Shown: positions 23,194 to 41,671 of the stretch, in pieces
Layout: each line of letters opens with the position of its first letter
How positions within the stretch are numbered: the stretch's first letter is position 1
Assembly (NCBI GenBank): GCA_905250115.1
Contig: CAJNOI010000096.1
Coordinates: 285,489-349,488 of the forward strand
Source: Adineta steineri
Lineage: Eukaryota > Rotifera > Eurotatoria > Adinetida > Adinetidae
Length of the DNA stretch: 64,000 nt
Reading direction: 5' to 3'
Made by a program: the position numbers and the translations under genes
The notes under the pieces: generated by a model
Told to the model about the DNA's origin: nothing
Databases searched by the model: none
What the model saw: only the letters and a program-made list of their open reading frames with translations

Positions 23194-25437
23194 ATGTATC
23201 AAAATAAATTATTTCTAAGTTTTTGTTTACTAATATTCATAGTTATTAGTAAATCTTATTCAACTCCATTGGATGATTATGTTCGTGCTGAAGATCCTCA
23301 TTTTGGTTGGAGTTTAATACGTACCTATGAAGAAATAGATTATAAATTATACGTACTCAATTTTACTTCACAAAAATGGCTTGATGGTAAATATTGAAAA
23401 TAATTACGAAATTAAAAAAAAAACATTTTCTATTTTAAAGAAACATATTCATCACGACCTATATGGTGGCATTATCTTTGTATTACTGTACCAAATAAAA
23501 TAACACGACCTAATTCTGCTTATATGCTTATTGATCAAGGAAGTAATAATGATCGGTAAATAAAAATATTCAAAAAATCTTTAATATTATATTTAATATA
23601 CTATTAGTATTCCACAACCACAAGATGATTTTGTTGCTTTAACAGCAATGGTTGCTGTCGGTATTGGAAGTATTGCTGTTGATCTTCAAGATGTTCCAAA
23701 TGGACCTATTCGTTTTACAGTTAATTTTAATTGAGATAAATAAATAATAAATATCTTTAATAATAGGGAGATCCAACAAATCGAACTCGTGGAGATGATG
23801 CATCAATTGGTTGGACATGGAGAAGTTTTATTGAAAATTCCTCAAATATTTATGTACCTTTAAATTTACCTATGACAAAAGTATCGAAAAAATAATTTTA
23901 TATTATTATTATTAATGATAAATACATAGGCTGCATATCGTGCAATGGATGCTGTTCAACAATTTACAGATAAACAAAATATTACTACACCACAAAAATT
24001 TGTTGTTGCAGGTGCTTCAAAAGTAAAGTTTTGTTTTTTCTTCTTCTCCGAACAAAATATTTTAAATTGATATTTATAATGATTAATAGCGTGGATGGGC
24101 AAGTAAGTTATATTTATTTTCTATTTATTATTTATTTAAAATATTTAGCTTGGTTAACTGCTGCTGTTGATACTGAGCGAGTTGTTGGTGCTATACCTAT
24201 TGTTATGGATGTATTAAATTTTCGAACTGTAAGATAAAATAAAATAATATTGAATTTTATTTTTATTTTTCATTTTAATAGAATTTACATCATATGTATA
24301 GAGTAAGTTGAAATTTTTGCTAAAATAAAAATTTTCTAGAAAATTTCTTTAGTCTTTGGCTGGTTGGACATTTGCATTTAAAGATTATTATCAATTAAAT
24401 ATAACTCAATTTGTTGATAATGAAAATATGACAAAATTATCTGAAATTATTGATCCATTATGTTTGTATTGATTTCTTTGAAAATATTATTTTATTTATT
24501 TTCCTATAGATTATATTGATCGATTTTCTAAAATGAAACTCTTACAAATTCAAGCAACTGGTGATGAATTTTTTCTTCTTGATAATGAGATATGATTAGA
24601 TTATTAAAATTTTTAATTTATTTGATTTGATTTTGTTTTATTTTATTTAAGCTGCTTTTTGGAAACAACTTCAAGATGCTACAGGTGGATCATATCTTCG
24701 GTAATTTTATCAATTTTAAATTTTATAAAAAATTCTTTAAAAATCAATAGGCGTATGCCAAATGCTGATCATGTCTGTGTTGGTCATATAACAAGTTTAT
24801 TTTTTACAATGAGAAGTTTTTACATGAGTATTTATGATGTATACAAAAATAAAAATGTTTTTCTTTTCTTCTAAAAAATAATTGATCTATTTTAAAAGAA
24901 TCGACCATTACCTAAACTTCAATGGATAAAAACATCGAATAATACTCATGGATATATTCGTGCAACTGTAGATTTTAGTGTTGGACCTCGACCAATAAGT
25001 GCTTATGGTTATCGTGCTCGTACACTTACTGATAAAAGGTTAGATTATTTTCTTTAAAAAATATTTTCATTTATATAATAAAAATATTCTAGACGAGATT
25101 TTCGTCTTCTTATTGGTAATCCTAGTGATCCAACAAAGGCATACGCAAATCCAGTATTTTGGTTTAATACTCCAGTTGTTATAGAGGTTAACATTTTTAA
25201 ATTTATTCATAAGAAAATATTTATTTGATAAAAATTTAGAATGAAACAAACACAACAATTGATTATTCATTAACTATCGAAAATCCACGTGATGGTTGGG
25301 AAGGTTTTCTTATTCAAGTTAATTTTCCTGGTCCTGATGGAACTGTTTTAGAATTAACTACTGAAACACAAATTATTCCAGATACTTATCCAACAAATGA
25401 TTGTCATGATGAACAATGTTTCGGTACACTTGTTTAA
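23194..25437 (+). CDS. PhoPQ-activated pathogenicity-related (PqaA/AprA-type) secreted protein, 15 exons
   Basis: Exons 23194-23386, 23441-23555, 23608-23719, 23767-23880, 23930-24022, 24090-24102, 24149-24228, 24282-24302, 24353-24461, 24510-24587, 24652-24700, 24751-24838, 24899-25038, 25093-25186 and 25240-25437 join in phase to 498 residues. A signal peptide (about 1-24) is followed by family signatures: V-L-N-F-T-S-Q-K-W-L-D, R-P-I-W-W-H-Y, G-A-S-K-R-G-W-A-T-W-L-T (the nucleophile-type G-x-S region), D-P-L-Y-Y-I-D-R and T-G-D-E-F-F-L. The family has an alpha/beta-hydrolase fold and occurs in bacteria, Dictyostelium (AprA, a secreted proliferation repressor) and some invertebrates; biochemical activity is poorly defined. 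The name comes from a Salmonella homologue and implies no virulence role here. Exons 6 (13 nt) and 8 (21 nt) are micro-exons. The join after exon 10 lacks a GT donor: the bases after 24587 read AGATAT, and reading on meets a stop. Confidence 0.85.
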
Positions 25438-26240
25438 TTTGAATATTTTTAATAAAATAATTATAAAAAGAAAAATTTGTAATTCTATAATCTAATAAAT
25501 ATTCGAATTTCTATTATTCTTTGTTGATTTTTATAATGAACATTAATTTCAATAGATCAACATTTAGTCTATATAGAAGTGTTACAGAAAAACGACATTC
25601 AATTATAAAGTATTGCTAACAAACATATTTTGTTACACATATTACTTCTTAAAAAGTAGAATTAGTGAATGGCTATAATTAAGATATCAATAGTATATTC
25701 CTAAGAAAATAAAACACATTGGTGATACGTATACCTTCTTATGTCAATAGTCAAAAGAAAACATAGTACAAGTAGGGACTCGTAAGTTTTTTATGATATT
25801 AGAGATAAAGACTGTCGATGACTAATACCATCTAATCTTGGTTATAATAGCGCATTTACATTTTTTTAATCATATCGATTTCAATAGAATTAATTATGAA
25901 TTTGAGGGATTTTGATTGATTTAATGAGGAAGGAATAAACACTCTAATTTAATATAACATTGGCACGTCTTAATAGTTGTAAAAGCGTTCTTCAAGTAGA
26001 TGTCGCTATATTTTTCATAAATAAAAATAATTGAAAAAAATATAGAAATTAAAATATAAAGTTTAAGAAATTTGTTTAAAAAATGAAGAAAAAAATCATT
26101 TAATTTTCTTAATAGAAAAATTTGTAGAGGTTTAATTCGTGTAATGTTAAGGAATTAGAATCGATGGATGGTGACAAAAATCGATGATGGTTCGAAATAA
26201 TAAATTGAAATAGGAAATAAATAAAGAAAAAAAGAGATTG
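25438..26240. other. spacer
   Basis: Nothing recognised apart from AT-rich DNA; it should include the promoter of the TTLL5-like gene. Confidence 0.4.
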
Positions 26241-32563
<6,323 letters not shown>

Positions 32564-33196
32564 TTTTTATTTTAAGTATTTAGTTTATAACCATTTCTTT
32601 CTAATGCACACGACTTTTTTTTATAACTTGCACTTTTCTTCTATTTATTTTTTTTTTTTTTATTTTGGTGTAAATAATTTTTTCAAATTTCTATTGGATA
32701 TTGATATAAAGGCAGAGCCATCTTTCATTTTATTCATCAAATAAACAGAAGAACGATACTACTACTACTGCTACTGCTCTTTTATTCTATCAAAGAGAAA
32801 CCAGAATGAAAGAAGAAAAAAGAAACCTCGTTTATATCTTTGTTTTTCTTTCTTTCTTCTATTTATGATTATTTTTGTCAATCAATCCGACAGGAGAAAA
32901 AAAAAGAAAAAAAAAGCAAGTTATATGAGTTTTTCATGTTATTACATGAATAAGCAAGTCAATTAAGACTCTGTCGATATTTCCTTTTTATATCGTTTGT
33001 AAATTGCAAATGCCGTTAAACATTCTTCAGTCAATATAAAATACGACAAAAACCTTATTGGTAAATTTCTGGTTGATTGGAGAAGTAAATTAGATAATTA
33101 TCAAAGGACATATATGATAATATTTGTTGATTTTTTTTTTCTTTTTTTAATAATTATTTTTAGATAAAGAAAAAAAGAAAGGAAAAGTTTTCTAAA
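32564..33196. other. short spacer with simple sequence
   Basis: T-rich and A-rich runs with an ACT/GCT stretch near 32760-32775. A candidate unpaired 3' splice site (TTATTTTTAG, about 33160) precedes the next start codon. Confidence 0.4.
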
Positions 33197-34621
33197 ATGA
33201 GTACAGATTCAAGTAATGGAAAAGATAAAGATAAAGAAAAAATCTTTCCATCATTTACTGAACTTCGAATTTATCCATCATTTACCGAAATTCGAGAAAA
33301 ATTCAATGCACCACAGGTAATTAGTTAATAAAAATATTCTTTTATATAATTTTGTTTTTTGAAGAATTTTAAAATGTATTTTCCACGTGAAGTTTATGAT
33401 CAAATTGTTAATGGAAGTCTTAGTGTTGAAGGAATTGAAGTAATTAGTCAAAATAGTGTAACAAAAGCAAATAATTTAGAAAATCAAACAGTTTTTGTTC
33501 GTCGTCCACGTGAAGATCCAATTGAATGTCAAGTTATTCGACCAAATGATTTATTATTAAAAGTTGTTAAAACTGGTCGATTTCTTCGTGCACAACAACA
33601 TGAACTTGAATATGTTAATATTCCAGAAGAAGAAGGACAAGAAGTTACTTTTGCTTTAAAACAAGCTGGTGAAGCAACACTGTCATATCTTATTCATGGT
33701 AAATTATTTTATTTTATTTTATTTTATTTTATTTTATTCTTCTATTAAATAAAAGGAATAACATGGTCACCACGTTATAATTTAAAAGTTGAATCTGATA
33801 ATTATCAATTTGATGCTTGGGCTGATATGACAAATAATACAAAACGTGATTATAAAATCAAACATACGGAATTATTTGGTGGTGATGTTCATCTTCAAGG
33901 ATCAGGACAGATGTCTCGTGGTTATGGTTATTGTGCTCAAGAATGTTGTTGTTGTAGTTGTGCATCAGGTGCTCCTAAAATTGAAGCTGAAGGTGAATTA
34001 GCTGGAATATATTGGTATTCAATTGATCAACCATTTGTTCTTGTTCAACAATCAACATATTCACTTCCATTTGTTAAACCAAATATCAAATTAGAAAAAT
34101 ATGCTGGATTAGAAAATTGTTTTCAAGAAAGAACACAAAAAGGAAAATTCCAAAGAAAATATCGTATTGAATCAGATAAATTTTTACCCAAAGGTACTGT
34201 TACTGTACGTGAAGATGGAAGAGTTGTTGGACAAGCTCATTTATGTGATCTTTCACAAGGTGAAAAACAAAATTTAGATTGTGGTGAGGATCCTGATGTT
34301 AGTTTTGTACGTGAAGTTAAAATTTTATCACAAAAACGTGATTCAGCATCATATTCAATTCGTTTAATAATTAAAAATGCAAAAACAAAATCAATGAAAT
34401 ATGAATATAAAGAAACAATATCATCAGCGAAATTTACAATAACACCCTCAAATGATAATAAACAATTAAATGATAAAATACAATTAATTCCTGAAGGTCT
34501 TAATATTATTGGTGATGAATTACAATCTAATAATGAACAGATTTATCAATATGACATTTTACTTGAATATAAAAATAATCAAGAACCATGTCCAACAACA
34601 CAAAATTATACTTATAATTAA
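33197..34621 (+). CDS. DUF4139-like protein, three exons
   Basis: Exons 33197-33316, 33365-33698 and 33756-34621 join in phase to 439 residues, with introns of 48 and 57 bp. The first exon repeats P-S-F-T-E-L-R-I and P-S-F-T-E-I-R, a small internal duplication. The middle part (F-P-R-E-V-Y-D-Q-I, G-S-L-S-V-E-G) and the core I-T-W-S-P-R-Y-N-L with D-A-W-A-D-M-T-N-N-T fit the DUF4139 beta-barrel-type family. A striking cluster of six Cys within 11 residues (C-A-Q-E-C-C-C-C-S-C then A-S) lies near residue 185-195. There is no signal peptide or membrane helix, so a cytoplasmic protein is inferred. Function is unknown; the Cys cluster could bind metal or be lipidated. Confidence 0.75.
33705..33737. 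repeat. ATTTT pentanucleotide microsatellite
   Basis: About six to seven tandem ATTTT units fill most of intron 2 of the DUF4139-like gene. Confidence 0.75.
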
Positions 34622-37600
34622 TTTATTTCATCGTTTTAGTTTTTTTTTTTTATCACAACTATTTTCATATTTAATGCATATTTACAATTTTTATATTTAG
34701 AATATACTAAACATTTTCATCTTACATATGATTACTCTGATTCAAATTCGACTTTTTCTCTTTTTTTCTTTTTTTCTTTTTGACAATAAAAATTCACCAG
34801 TTTGACTAGATTATTAAAAAAATAAATAAATATTTCCTACTTTCTTTTTCTAATCAATCTCTAATATATTAATATGAAAAAAACCTTGAATTTGTATTTT
34901 TAACAAATAAAAACAAAAACAATAAAAAGGCAAATGATATTTATTTATATATAAATAAGAAAATAACAACATATGGATAATGTGTTTTGCAATACATCTT
35001 TATTACGTGCCAGAATAAATATATATATATGCATACGAGTCATTTACCATCAATTCATTCTTATGAAAAAAAATTATTTGAAAAATTTCATAAGTTTCTA
35101 ACAGATGTTACAATAGAAGAACACATTTGTTACCCCTCGAAAATTATATCGATAGAAATATTAATTGATTAAGAGTTTTGCATAAAATCTAATTAATAAG
35201 ATAATTCTACAATGTTATTTATTTAAATCATAAAACAAAATATTATTTTGCAACATATGTCGAGAAGAATAAATCAAGGTGAATAAACATAAATATTTTG
35301 TGTCAATCTTTATATGTTATGTTAATAGAAAGAAAAATTTTATTATCAATTAATATTAATATCTGATAAAATAAAAGACATTCATTTTCAAATTATATCT
35401 TAATACATATGTTTATTAAATTTATCATTTTCATTTCAATAAAATTTCTTTTATAGAAAAATAACTTTATCTTTTTTTTTGATATTGTTCTTGTAAAATT
35501 GATTGTAAAATAATTAACTTTTCTTTCTTCTTAATATCAATTTCATTTACTATTTTTCTATTTAAATCTCAATTTAATATAGTGTAGAGTACACCTTAAC
35601 ATAAATCTTAATCGATAAATTTACATACAAAAACATTTCCTCTAATGATCACTTAAATGGTATAATTATCCCCAGTTGAAATTGTATTTATTTGTTTAAT
35701 AAATAATTCGATTATTTAGTTTTCATTGACATTTTCATAATAAGGAAATTCAATATATAAACTAATTGTAAATCTTATTCTATTGAATAACATACTCTTG
35801 TATAAATATTATTTAGATTAAATTATCTTCTTCATTCATTTCTCAAAATAAATTAATTTTATAATATTTTAAATAATTATCAAAGATGAAAATTTTCTAT
35901 TGATAAATATTCTTTCGTAAAATATCTTGTATTAACAAGATTGTAACTGTGGTTTAAAATAATATTTTTTTTCTAAAGTAAATATAAGTAACACTTTTGA
36001 ATTTATTCAAGTTGTGACGACAATAGCTGTTAACATATTCATTTTCATATGTATTCACTCGATATAAGTATATTGGTTGATCTTTTCAATGTGTGCAGCC
36101 ATTCGTTATTCTTTTTCTTGCTTGCATTACAACATAGATGATTTTCTTTCACATTCAATTGAGTCATTATTTACTTTATTTTTCTTACGTAGATACATAC
36201 GTACGTACGTATGTCTGACGCAATAGAAATAAGACAATAAAACGAAATTTTTCTTGCTTTTGCTTTTGCATTCTTTTCGTAGCATTTGTCATGATTCTTT
36301 CTACTCATGTGTACCACAACAGCTTAAGTTTCAAGTCGATTTAGGATTCATTTTGAGAAATCGATAGTAAAAACTTCTTAAGTAATATAAATTCTTTGGA
36401 TAAGGATTTTGTTAGAATGAGTAAATGATCTTTGGAAGAGCAATAATTAGTAGTTATTTATTTTACAAGAATAATTATGAAGAAAGGTATATGACCATGT
36501 CGTAATTTAATCAAAGTTTTTTACGATTTTTACTACTTGGTAGATCATGTGAGAAGGTGAAACATAGTCCGAAACAGTAATTAACAAATCATTTAAAGTG
36601 TAAACTTATTAATTAGAAGATAGATGAAATTGAAGGATATGAATGCAGTATTTGAAGACGTTCTACTGACTTCTAGAAGAAAATCAGATAATAACAATCA
36701 ATAGAAGTGAGCTATGCGTTAGTATAGAAAATAAAAAACGTTTTTTATTGATTGTTTTAATGAGAAATATCAAACTATATTATGTCTAACCTCTTGAGTA
36801 AAAAAAATCTTTCTACTCAGTTTCTTCTTATAATGTAGTGAGATTCATCGGTGGGTCCCCTCGGCTCTAAAGGATTAAATATTTCATTTTCATTTATTAA
36901 TATCGAATTAAAATATTCTTTCAAGGATATATTTTCTATAACATATTTTAATTTTTCTACCTAAAGTTAAAATGTTTATATTAGATGTAATAATGTGAGT
37001 TTCTTAGCAACATATTGTATGTCTTATAATAACAATTGATTTCAACAATATATTCTTTATATATATATGATAGAATTTTATGATGTTTGATTAACTATGA
37101 ATTGAAATAAGATAAATATATAGAAGACATGTTTTTTATTGAATATAGATGACATATTTCATCTGTTTGTTCAATAGTTTTTTCATTTATGAATCATTGT
37201 AAAAGTGGGGTTGAATAAACAAAGATACAAAATAAAGTTAGGTGTGTATTTTTAACTTGTACTTTTTCTTTTCTTTTCTTCTATTCTCTTCATCGTAAAA
37301 CAGAAGAAAAAACTAGGCTATAGCAACATCCTCAAGGTGTTCATTAAGAGTCATCATTACTCCGTATGTTATTTTAATCGATTGAAGAAGAAGAAGAAAA
37401 GAAATGTTCTATTACAAAGTTTCTCTTATAGATAACGCAGAATTTCATATCTTTCCGATGATTTTTCTTTTGTTTTTATTCATATTTTGATAACTCTAAA
37501 AAAGTAAAATTAGTTTTAGTTCTATTATTGCGGATCAAAATATTTAAGTGGTAAGAAATTTTTTCTATTGCTTAAGGGACAATTTCGATAATTTTTTCTT

Positions 37601-37660
37601 TCATTTTCTTCTATTTAATATTATTACAGGTAACGACAATTTTTTCTTCATATTAACATA

Positions 37661-37684
37661 AAAGAAGAAGAAGAAGAAGAAGAA
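37661..37684. repeat. AAG microsatellite
   Basis: Eight tandem AAG/GAA triplets in non-coding DNA; a short minus-strand frame through it is not supported. Confidence 0.7.
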
Positions 37685-38320
37685 AAAAAGAATATTTCAC
37701 TTCTATCTATTATATAAATTAACCTTTCTAACTTCGAATAAACAAAGTCTTTAAAATTCTCAATTATTTCTAAGATTTTACAGTGGTAAAATTTTGTTCT
37801 TATTCTCCACAATAATACTAAATGTAATTGTTTATTTTGTTCGTAAAATAAGTCGATCAATTTTACTTTTTTTTTCTTCTTTTCTAAAGTATTATTAAGA
37901 TTAGATGATATTTTAAAAAATATATGTAAATATTTAGAAATGAAATCTAAGAATAGAAATTATTTTTCCTCTTTGTTATATATTAGTATTAGATTTCTTT
38001 TACGTTTTCATTTGATTTTATTCTAATAAGAAAATAAGTAAGCAATTTTTAAAGAAGAATAGTATCATTTAATATTCTTCATTCTTTAATTCTTAATTAG
38101 TTTTTGATTAAAAAAATAATTTTTTCTTTTTCTTATTTAAATAAATAATATTGTTCGAGAATATCTAACTAGATAGAAACGAACAAATGTCAATAAAATG
38201 ACGTTTTTTTCCTTCTCTACTTTAAATCAATGTAATTAGAACTCAAGATTTTAACAGGTATTACTCAACATTAGAAATGCAATGGAAAACGCTACATTTC
38301 CATATTTCTTTGCGAGTTTT

Positions 38321-38350
38321 TTTTCTTTCTTTCTTTCTTTCTTTCTTTTT
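38321..38350. repeat. CTTT microsatellite
   Basis: Six or more tandem CTTT units followed by a T run, in the spacer before the glycosyltransferase. Confidence 0.7.
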
Positions 38351-38588
38351 TTTAATTATTTCTGATGTACTCAAAATATTTAAAGCCATGAATGTTTTGC
38401 TAATCAATGTTCAATAGAAATTTTATAGTATACTTTCTAGACGAGTGTGTCATCTAGTCTTGAATAGAATTGATAAGAAAAATCTTTTAGATTTCTATAG
38501 AAAAGAATAGATAGAATTCTTTTTTTTTTCTTTTCTATTTTTATTTTAATATTTTTCTTTGTTTCTATTAGAATAATTTTCTCAATCA

Positions 38589-39506
38589 ATGAATATTCGA
38601 AATAATGTATTAAAGTTAATTTTATTAATTGTAATTTTATTATTTTTATGGCAAATAATTTTAATCTTAATAGTAATAATTGATCATATGCATGGAATCG
38701 ATGATACATCATATGATATAAATTTATTGAATAAAAGTAGAAGTACAATTCCTCGTTTAATTCATCAAATGTGGAAAAGTGAAAATTTAAATACATATCC
38801 AATAAATAATTCTTATTTTCAATGGAAAAAAATGTATCCAGATTATAAAATTCGTTTATGGACAGATAAAGATTTAGAAAATTTATTATTAACAAATGAT
38901 TATAAATATTTATATTCAATCTATAAATCTTATATTTATTCAATTCAACGTGCTGATTTAGGTCGATTAATAATTCTTCATGCTCAAGGTGGAATTTATG
39001 CTGATTTAGATGTATTTCCATGTTCTGAACAAGTTGAAAAATTACGTTTATCAAATGTATCATTAATTATTCCACGTTCAACATCAGGTTCATCCGTTAT
39101 CAATCATTTTCTTATTGCACAAAAATCATCTCCTATACTTAACTATATTCTTCATGAAATAGTTCCATTAAGATTTTATAAACGAATATTTCTTCTTCCT
39201 TATTTAGAAGTATTTTCAACAGGTTCATTTTTTTTAACTCGTACTCTTAAAAAATATATTCAATTATCAAATGAAAAAAAAGAACCATTATGGATTTTAT
39301 CGGATGATAATGTTAATAATTATGTACATCATTATACTGGAAGATCATGGCATTTTGTTGATGGATTTATTTTAAATCAATTTCAAGATAAAATCGAAAT
39401 ACGGATTATTTTCTCATTTCTCATTTTTATTTTATTTATTATTATTTGGAAATATCGAACGCATTTCGATCTATGTAAAAAATTTAAAGGCAATTCGACA
39501 AAATAA
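38589..39506 (+). CDS. Golgi-type glycosyltransferase with DXD motif (GT32/Gly_transf_sug-like)
   Basis: A single exon from ATG 38589 encodes 305 residues. An N-terminal hydrophobic helix (about 10-35) fits a type II Golgi membrane anchor. The catalytic region begins with I-P-R-L-I-H-Q-M-W-K, typical of the sugar-binding DXD family (OCH1/A4GALT type), and contains R-A-D-L-G-R followed by G-G-I-Y-A-D-L-D-V-F (near residue 134-143), whose D-L-D should bind a metal and nucleotide sugar. G-S-F-F-L-T-R-T lies further on. Unusually, a second hydrophobic helix (about 267-287) lies near the C-terminus and ends in a basic tail, so topology may differ from the standard form. Donor and acceptor sugars cannot be predicted. 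An opposite-strand ORF over the 5' half is a shadow. Confidence 0.82.
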   Translation: MNIRNNVLKLILLIVILLFLWQIILILIVIIDHMHGIDDTSYDINLLNKSRSTIPRLIHQMWKSENLNTYPINNSYFQWKKMYPDYKIRLWTDKDLENLLLTNDYKYLYSIYKSYIYSIQRADLGRLIILHAQGGIYADLDVFPCSEQVEKLRLSNVSLIIPRSTSGSSVINHFLIAQKSSPILNYILHEIVPLRFYKRIFLLPYLEVFSTGSFFLTRTLKKYIQLSNEKKEPLWILSDDNVNNYVHHYTGRSWHFVDGFILNQFQDKIEIRIIFSFLIFILFIIIWKYRTHFDLCKKFKGNSTK

Positions 39507-40705
39507 AGATTTGTTTTTTAATAAAAAAAAAGAAAAAAATTTGAATTTTTATTTATTATTAGATTTAGATTTCGTATTCTATTAAAAATCATATCTCATC
39601 TACTAATATTTACGATAAATGTTAACTGAAAGAACAAAATCAATATTAGATCAAGATAATCAAATTTATATCAACAGATGTTTTTATTAATATATTTAAC
39701 AGGAAATAACAAGAAATTTTATGCTCAAATTATTTAGAGAGGACTTATAAAATCAGCTTTCTTTGTTTTCTACATATTGTATATTAGATAGTTTCAGCTG
39801 TTTTGTTATTCAAATTTATATTGATCTTAATGTTTTTCAAAATATCATATTTACATAAGAAGATAACTGATTCAATACATAAAATATATGGATTTTGCAT
39901 TTTTTCAAGATAATATCAATTTAATAATCTTTAATTTAAGTTAAAAAGGGGAGAGAAATGATTAATATTGAAAAACATCTATTACAATATATGTTTTTCA
40001 AATCGAAGGTTTGTAGAAAAATACATATACATGTTATATATTGACAAAACATCATTAGACTTCGAAGGGCCTTCGTTCAAACAGTTATTTGTTATTTGAG
40101 GAAAAAAAACACATGCATAATTGTTTATAGTTGGTTCTGTTTATTGTCCATATAACATTTATCATAACTATTAATAAAGAAGCTTTTTTTAATAAAATAA
40201 AATTTCAAAACAATATTTGTAGTGTGGATCAAAAGTTTAAGACACTTTTGTTTTTTGTTAACAATATACAAATGGTGACTTGAGTAGTGACCACAATGAC
40301 GAGTTGCCGCGTTTTCTATGGTTTTTCCTTACAAAGTTACAGACGTCACAAAAAGTAAAATAATGTGAATTTTCTCTGAATTCTATGCTGTTTGAAATTA
40401 TGCTGTCAAAAAATGTAAGGTTATGAAATATTGTGTAATAGATTGAGTACTCTCATCACTAGTCAAATCACTATTTTTATACTATTAACAAAGCATCTAT
40501 ATAGAAATATTTTTGTGAATTATATTGTCTATATTTCTGTTAAGATAAATTCATTGAATCGAAAAATATTGAATGGATTTTAATAATATACTTTTCCAAA
40601 TCAATACAATAAGCTATCGACAAAAAATGTATATTTTATTATAAAACAAAAAGGTAATTTATTAATAATTCTTAATATATTTTTATTTCAAAATGTGATA
40701 AAATC
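39507..40705. other. spacer with a Tc1-like terminal patch
   Basis: No gene supported. The patch at 40220-40246 resembles a Tc1/mariner terminal repeat (listed separately). Confidence 0.4.
40220..40246. mobile_element. Tc1/mariner-like terminal repeat remnant
   Basis: AGTGTGGATCAAAAGTTTAA followed by GACAC resembles the ends of Tc1-like transposons, which often read CAGTG...CAAAAGTTT...ACAC. No partner end and no transposase frame were found nearby, so this is at best a solo end or a chance match. Confidence 0.3.
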
Positions 40706-41671
40706 TTAGACAACACTAATAAATTGTGTTAATGACATTTCTTGTTCATTTTCAAGACATTGCATATTATCTGTATAAATTATTGCTGAAATATTTTTAT
40801 TTGAAGATTGTTCTTCTTTTCTTTTAAATAACGAATAAGGATCAATTGATAATTTTTGTTTGATTTCATTAAGTATTTGAGTTTTTTCATTTATATTTGG
40901 AGTATATTGAATAAATGGTGATGCAATAAGAATCATATTAACAAAATCATTTGAACGATATGTTATTAAATTTGTTTGATTAAAAACAGAATTTATCGTT
41001 TGACGAACATTTAAATAAGATTTATATATACAAACAAGATTTACAATTAATAAACCTCCATTTTGATTTAAACAATTTTTAACTTCAAAAAAAAATTCTT
41101 GTGTTTTCATATGTGAAGGTAATCCACTATTAAAATCATATGCATCAAGAAAAATAATATCATAATGATTTTGATTTGATAAATTGTTTAAAAATGTTCG
41201 TCCATCCATAAGAAAAACTTTCATTCTCGAATCTTCTTGAAAAAAGAAATATTTTTGTGCCATTTCATTAACAAGTGGATCAATTTCAATAATTGTTATA
41301 AATGACATTGGATAAATTTTTCTAATAGCACGTGCAAGTGTTCCACCACCAAGACCAATAATTAAAATATTTTTTTCATCTAATACAAATGGATAATAAA
41401 TTAAAGAAGTAATCATTAATTGAATATAATCAAAACATGGATAATCAATTCGATTTAAATCAATTTGTGCTTGGGAACCATTTAATAAACTATTAAAATG
41501 CATTATTCGTTTTGATCCACATTGTGAAATTATTATTGAACTATTATATTTTGATCCTTGTTTTGTTAAAATTTTTTCACGACGAAATGAAAGTAATAAA
41601 CGAATTATTATAGACAAAATCATATATAAAATACGAACAAGTTTTATCAACATATGTATGAAGATATGCAT
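40706..41671 (-). CDS. spermidine-synthase-like methyltransferase-fold protein
   Basis: A single exon runs from ATG at 41671 to 40706 (321 residues). Residues about 5-30 form a hydrophobic, basic N-terminal segment, probably a membrane anchor. The rest fits the PABS (polyamine biosynthesis) Rossmann fold: I-I-G-L-G-G-G-T-L-A near residue 103-112, I-E-I-D-P-L after the next strand, M-D-G-R-T-F-L and then I-I-F-L-D-A-Y-D. True spermidine synthases transfer aminopropyl groups; many membrane-anchored relatives have other or unknown substrates. G-G-G-T-L rather than the usual G-G-G-D-G in the glycine loop, and the anchor, argue for a divergent relative. Length fits the family. Single-exon structure is unusual among its multi-exon neighbours. 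Confidence 0.75.
   Translation of the reverse strand: MHIFIHMLIKLVRILYMILSIIIRLLLSFRREKILTKQGSKYNSSIIISQCGSKRIMHFNSLLNGSQAQIDLNRIDYPCFDYIQLMITSLIYYPFVLDEKNILIIGLGGGTLARAIRKIYPMSFITIIEIDPLVNEMAQKYFFFQEDSRMKVFLMDGRTFLNNLSNQNHYDIIFLDAYDFNSGLPSHMKTQEFFFEVKNCLNQNGGLLIVNLVCIYKSYLNVRQTINSVFNQTNLITYRSNDFVNMILIASPFIQYTPNINEKTQILNEIKQKLSIDPYSLFKRKEEQSSNKNISAIIYTDNMQCLENEQEMSLTQFISVV

Larger units (their letters stand above)
34622..38588. other. gene-poor 4-kb spacer
   Basis: No gene supported. It contains microsatellites: TACG units near 36194-36212, GAA units at 37383-37400 and 37661-37684, and CTTT units at 38321-38350. A pyrimidine-rich 3' splice-like site, TTTCTATTAG, ends at 38571, 17 bases before the next ATG. 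Confidence 0.45.

Noticed and set aside
38437..39063. 208-codon minus-strand ORF
   Set aside because: It is antisense to the glycosyltransferase, whose I-P-R-L-I-H-Q-M-W and D-L-D motifs identify the real frame.
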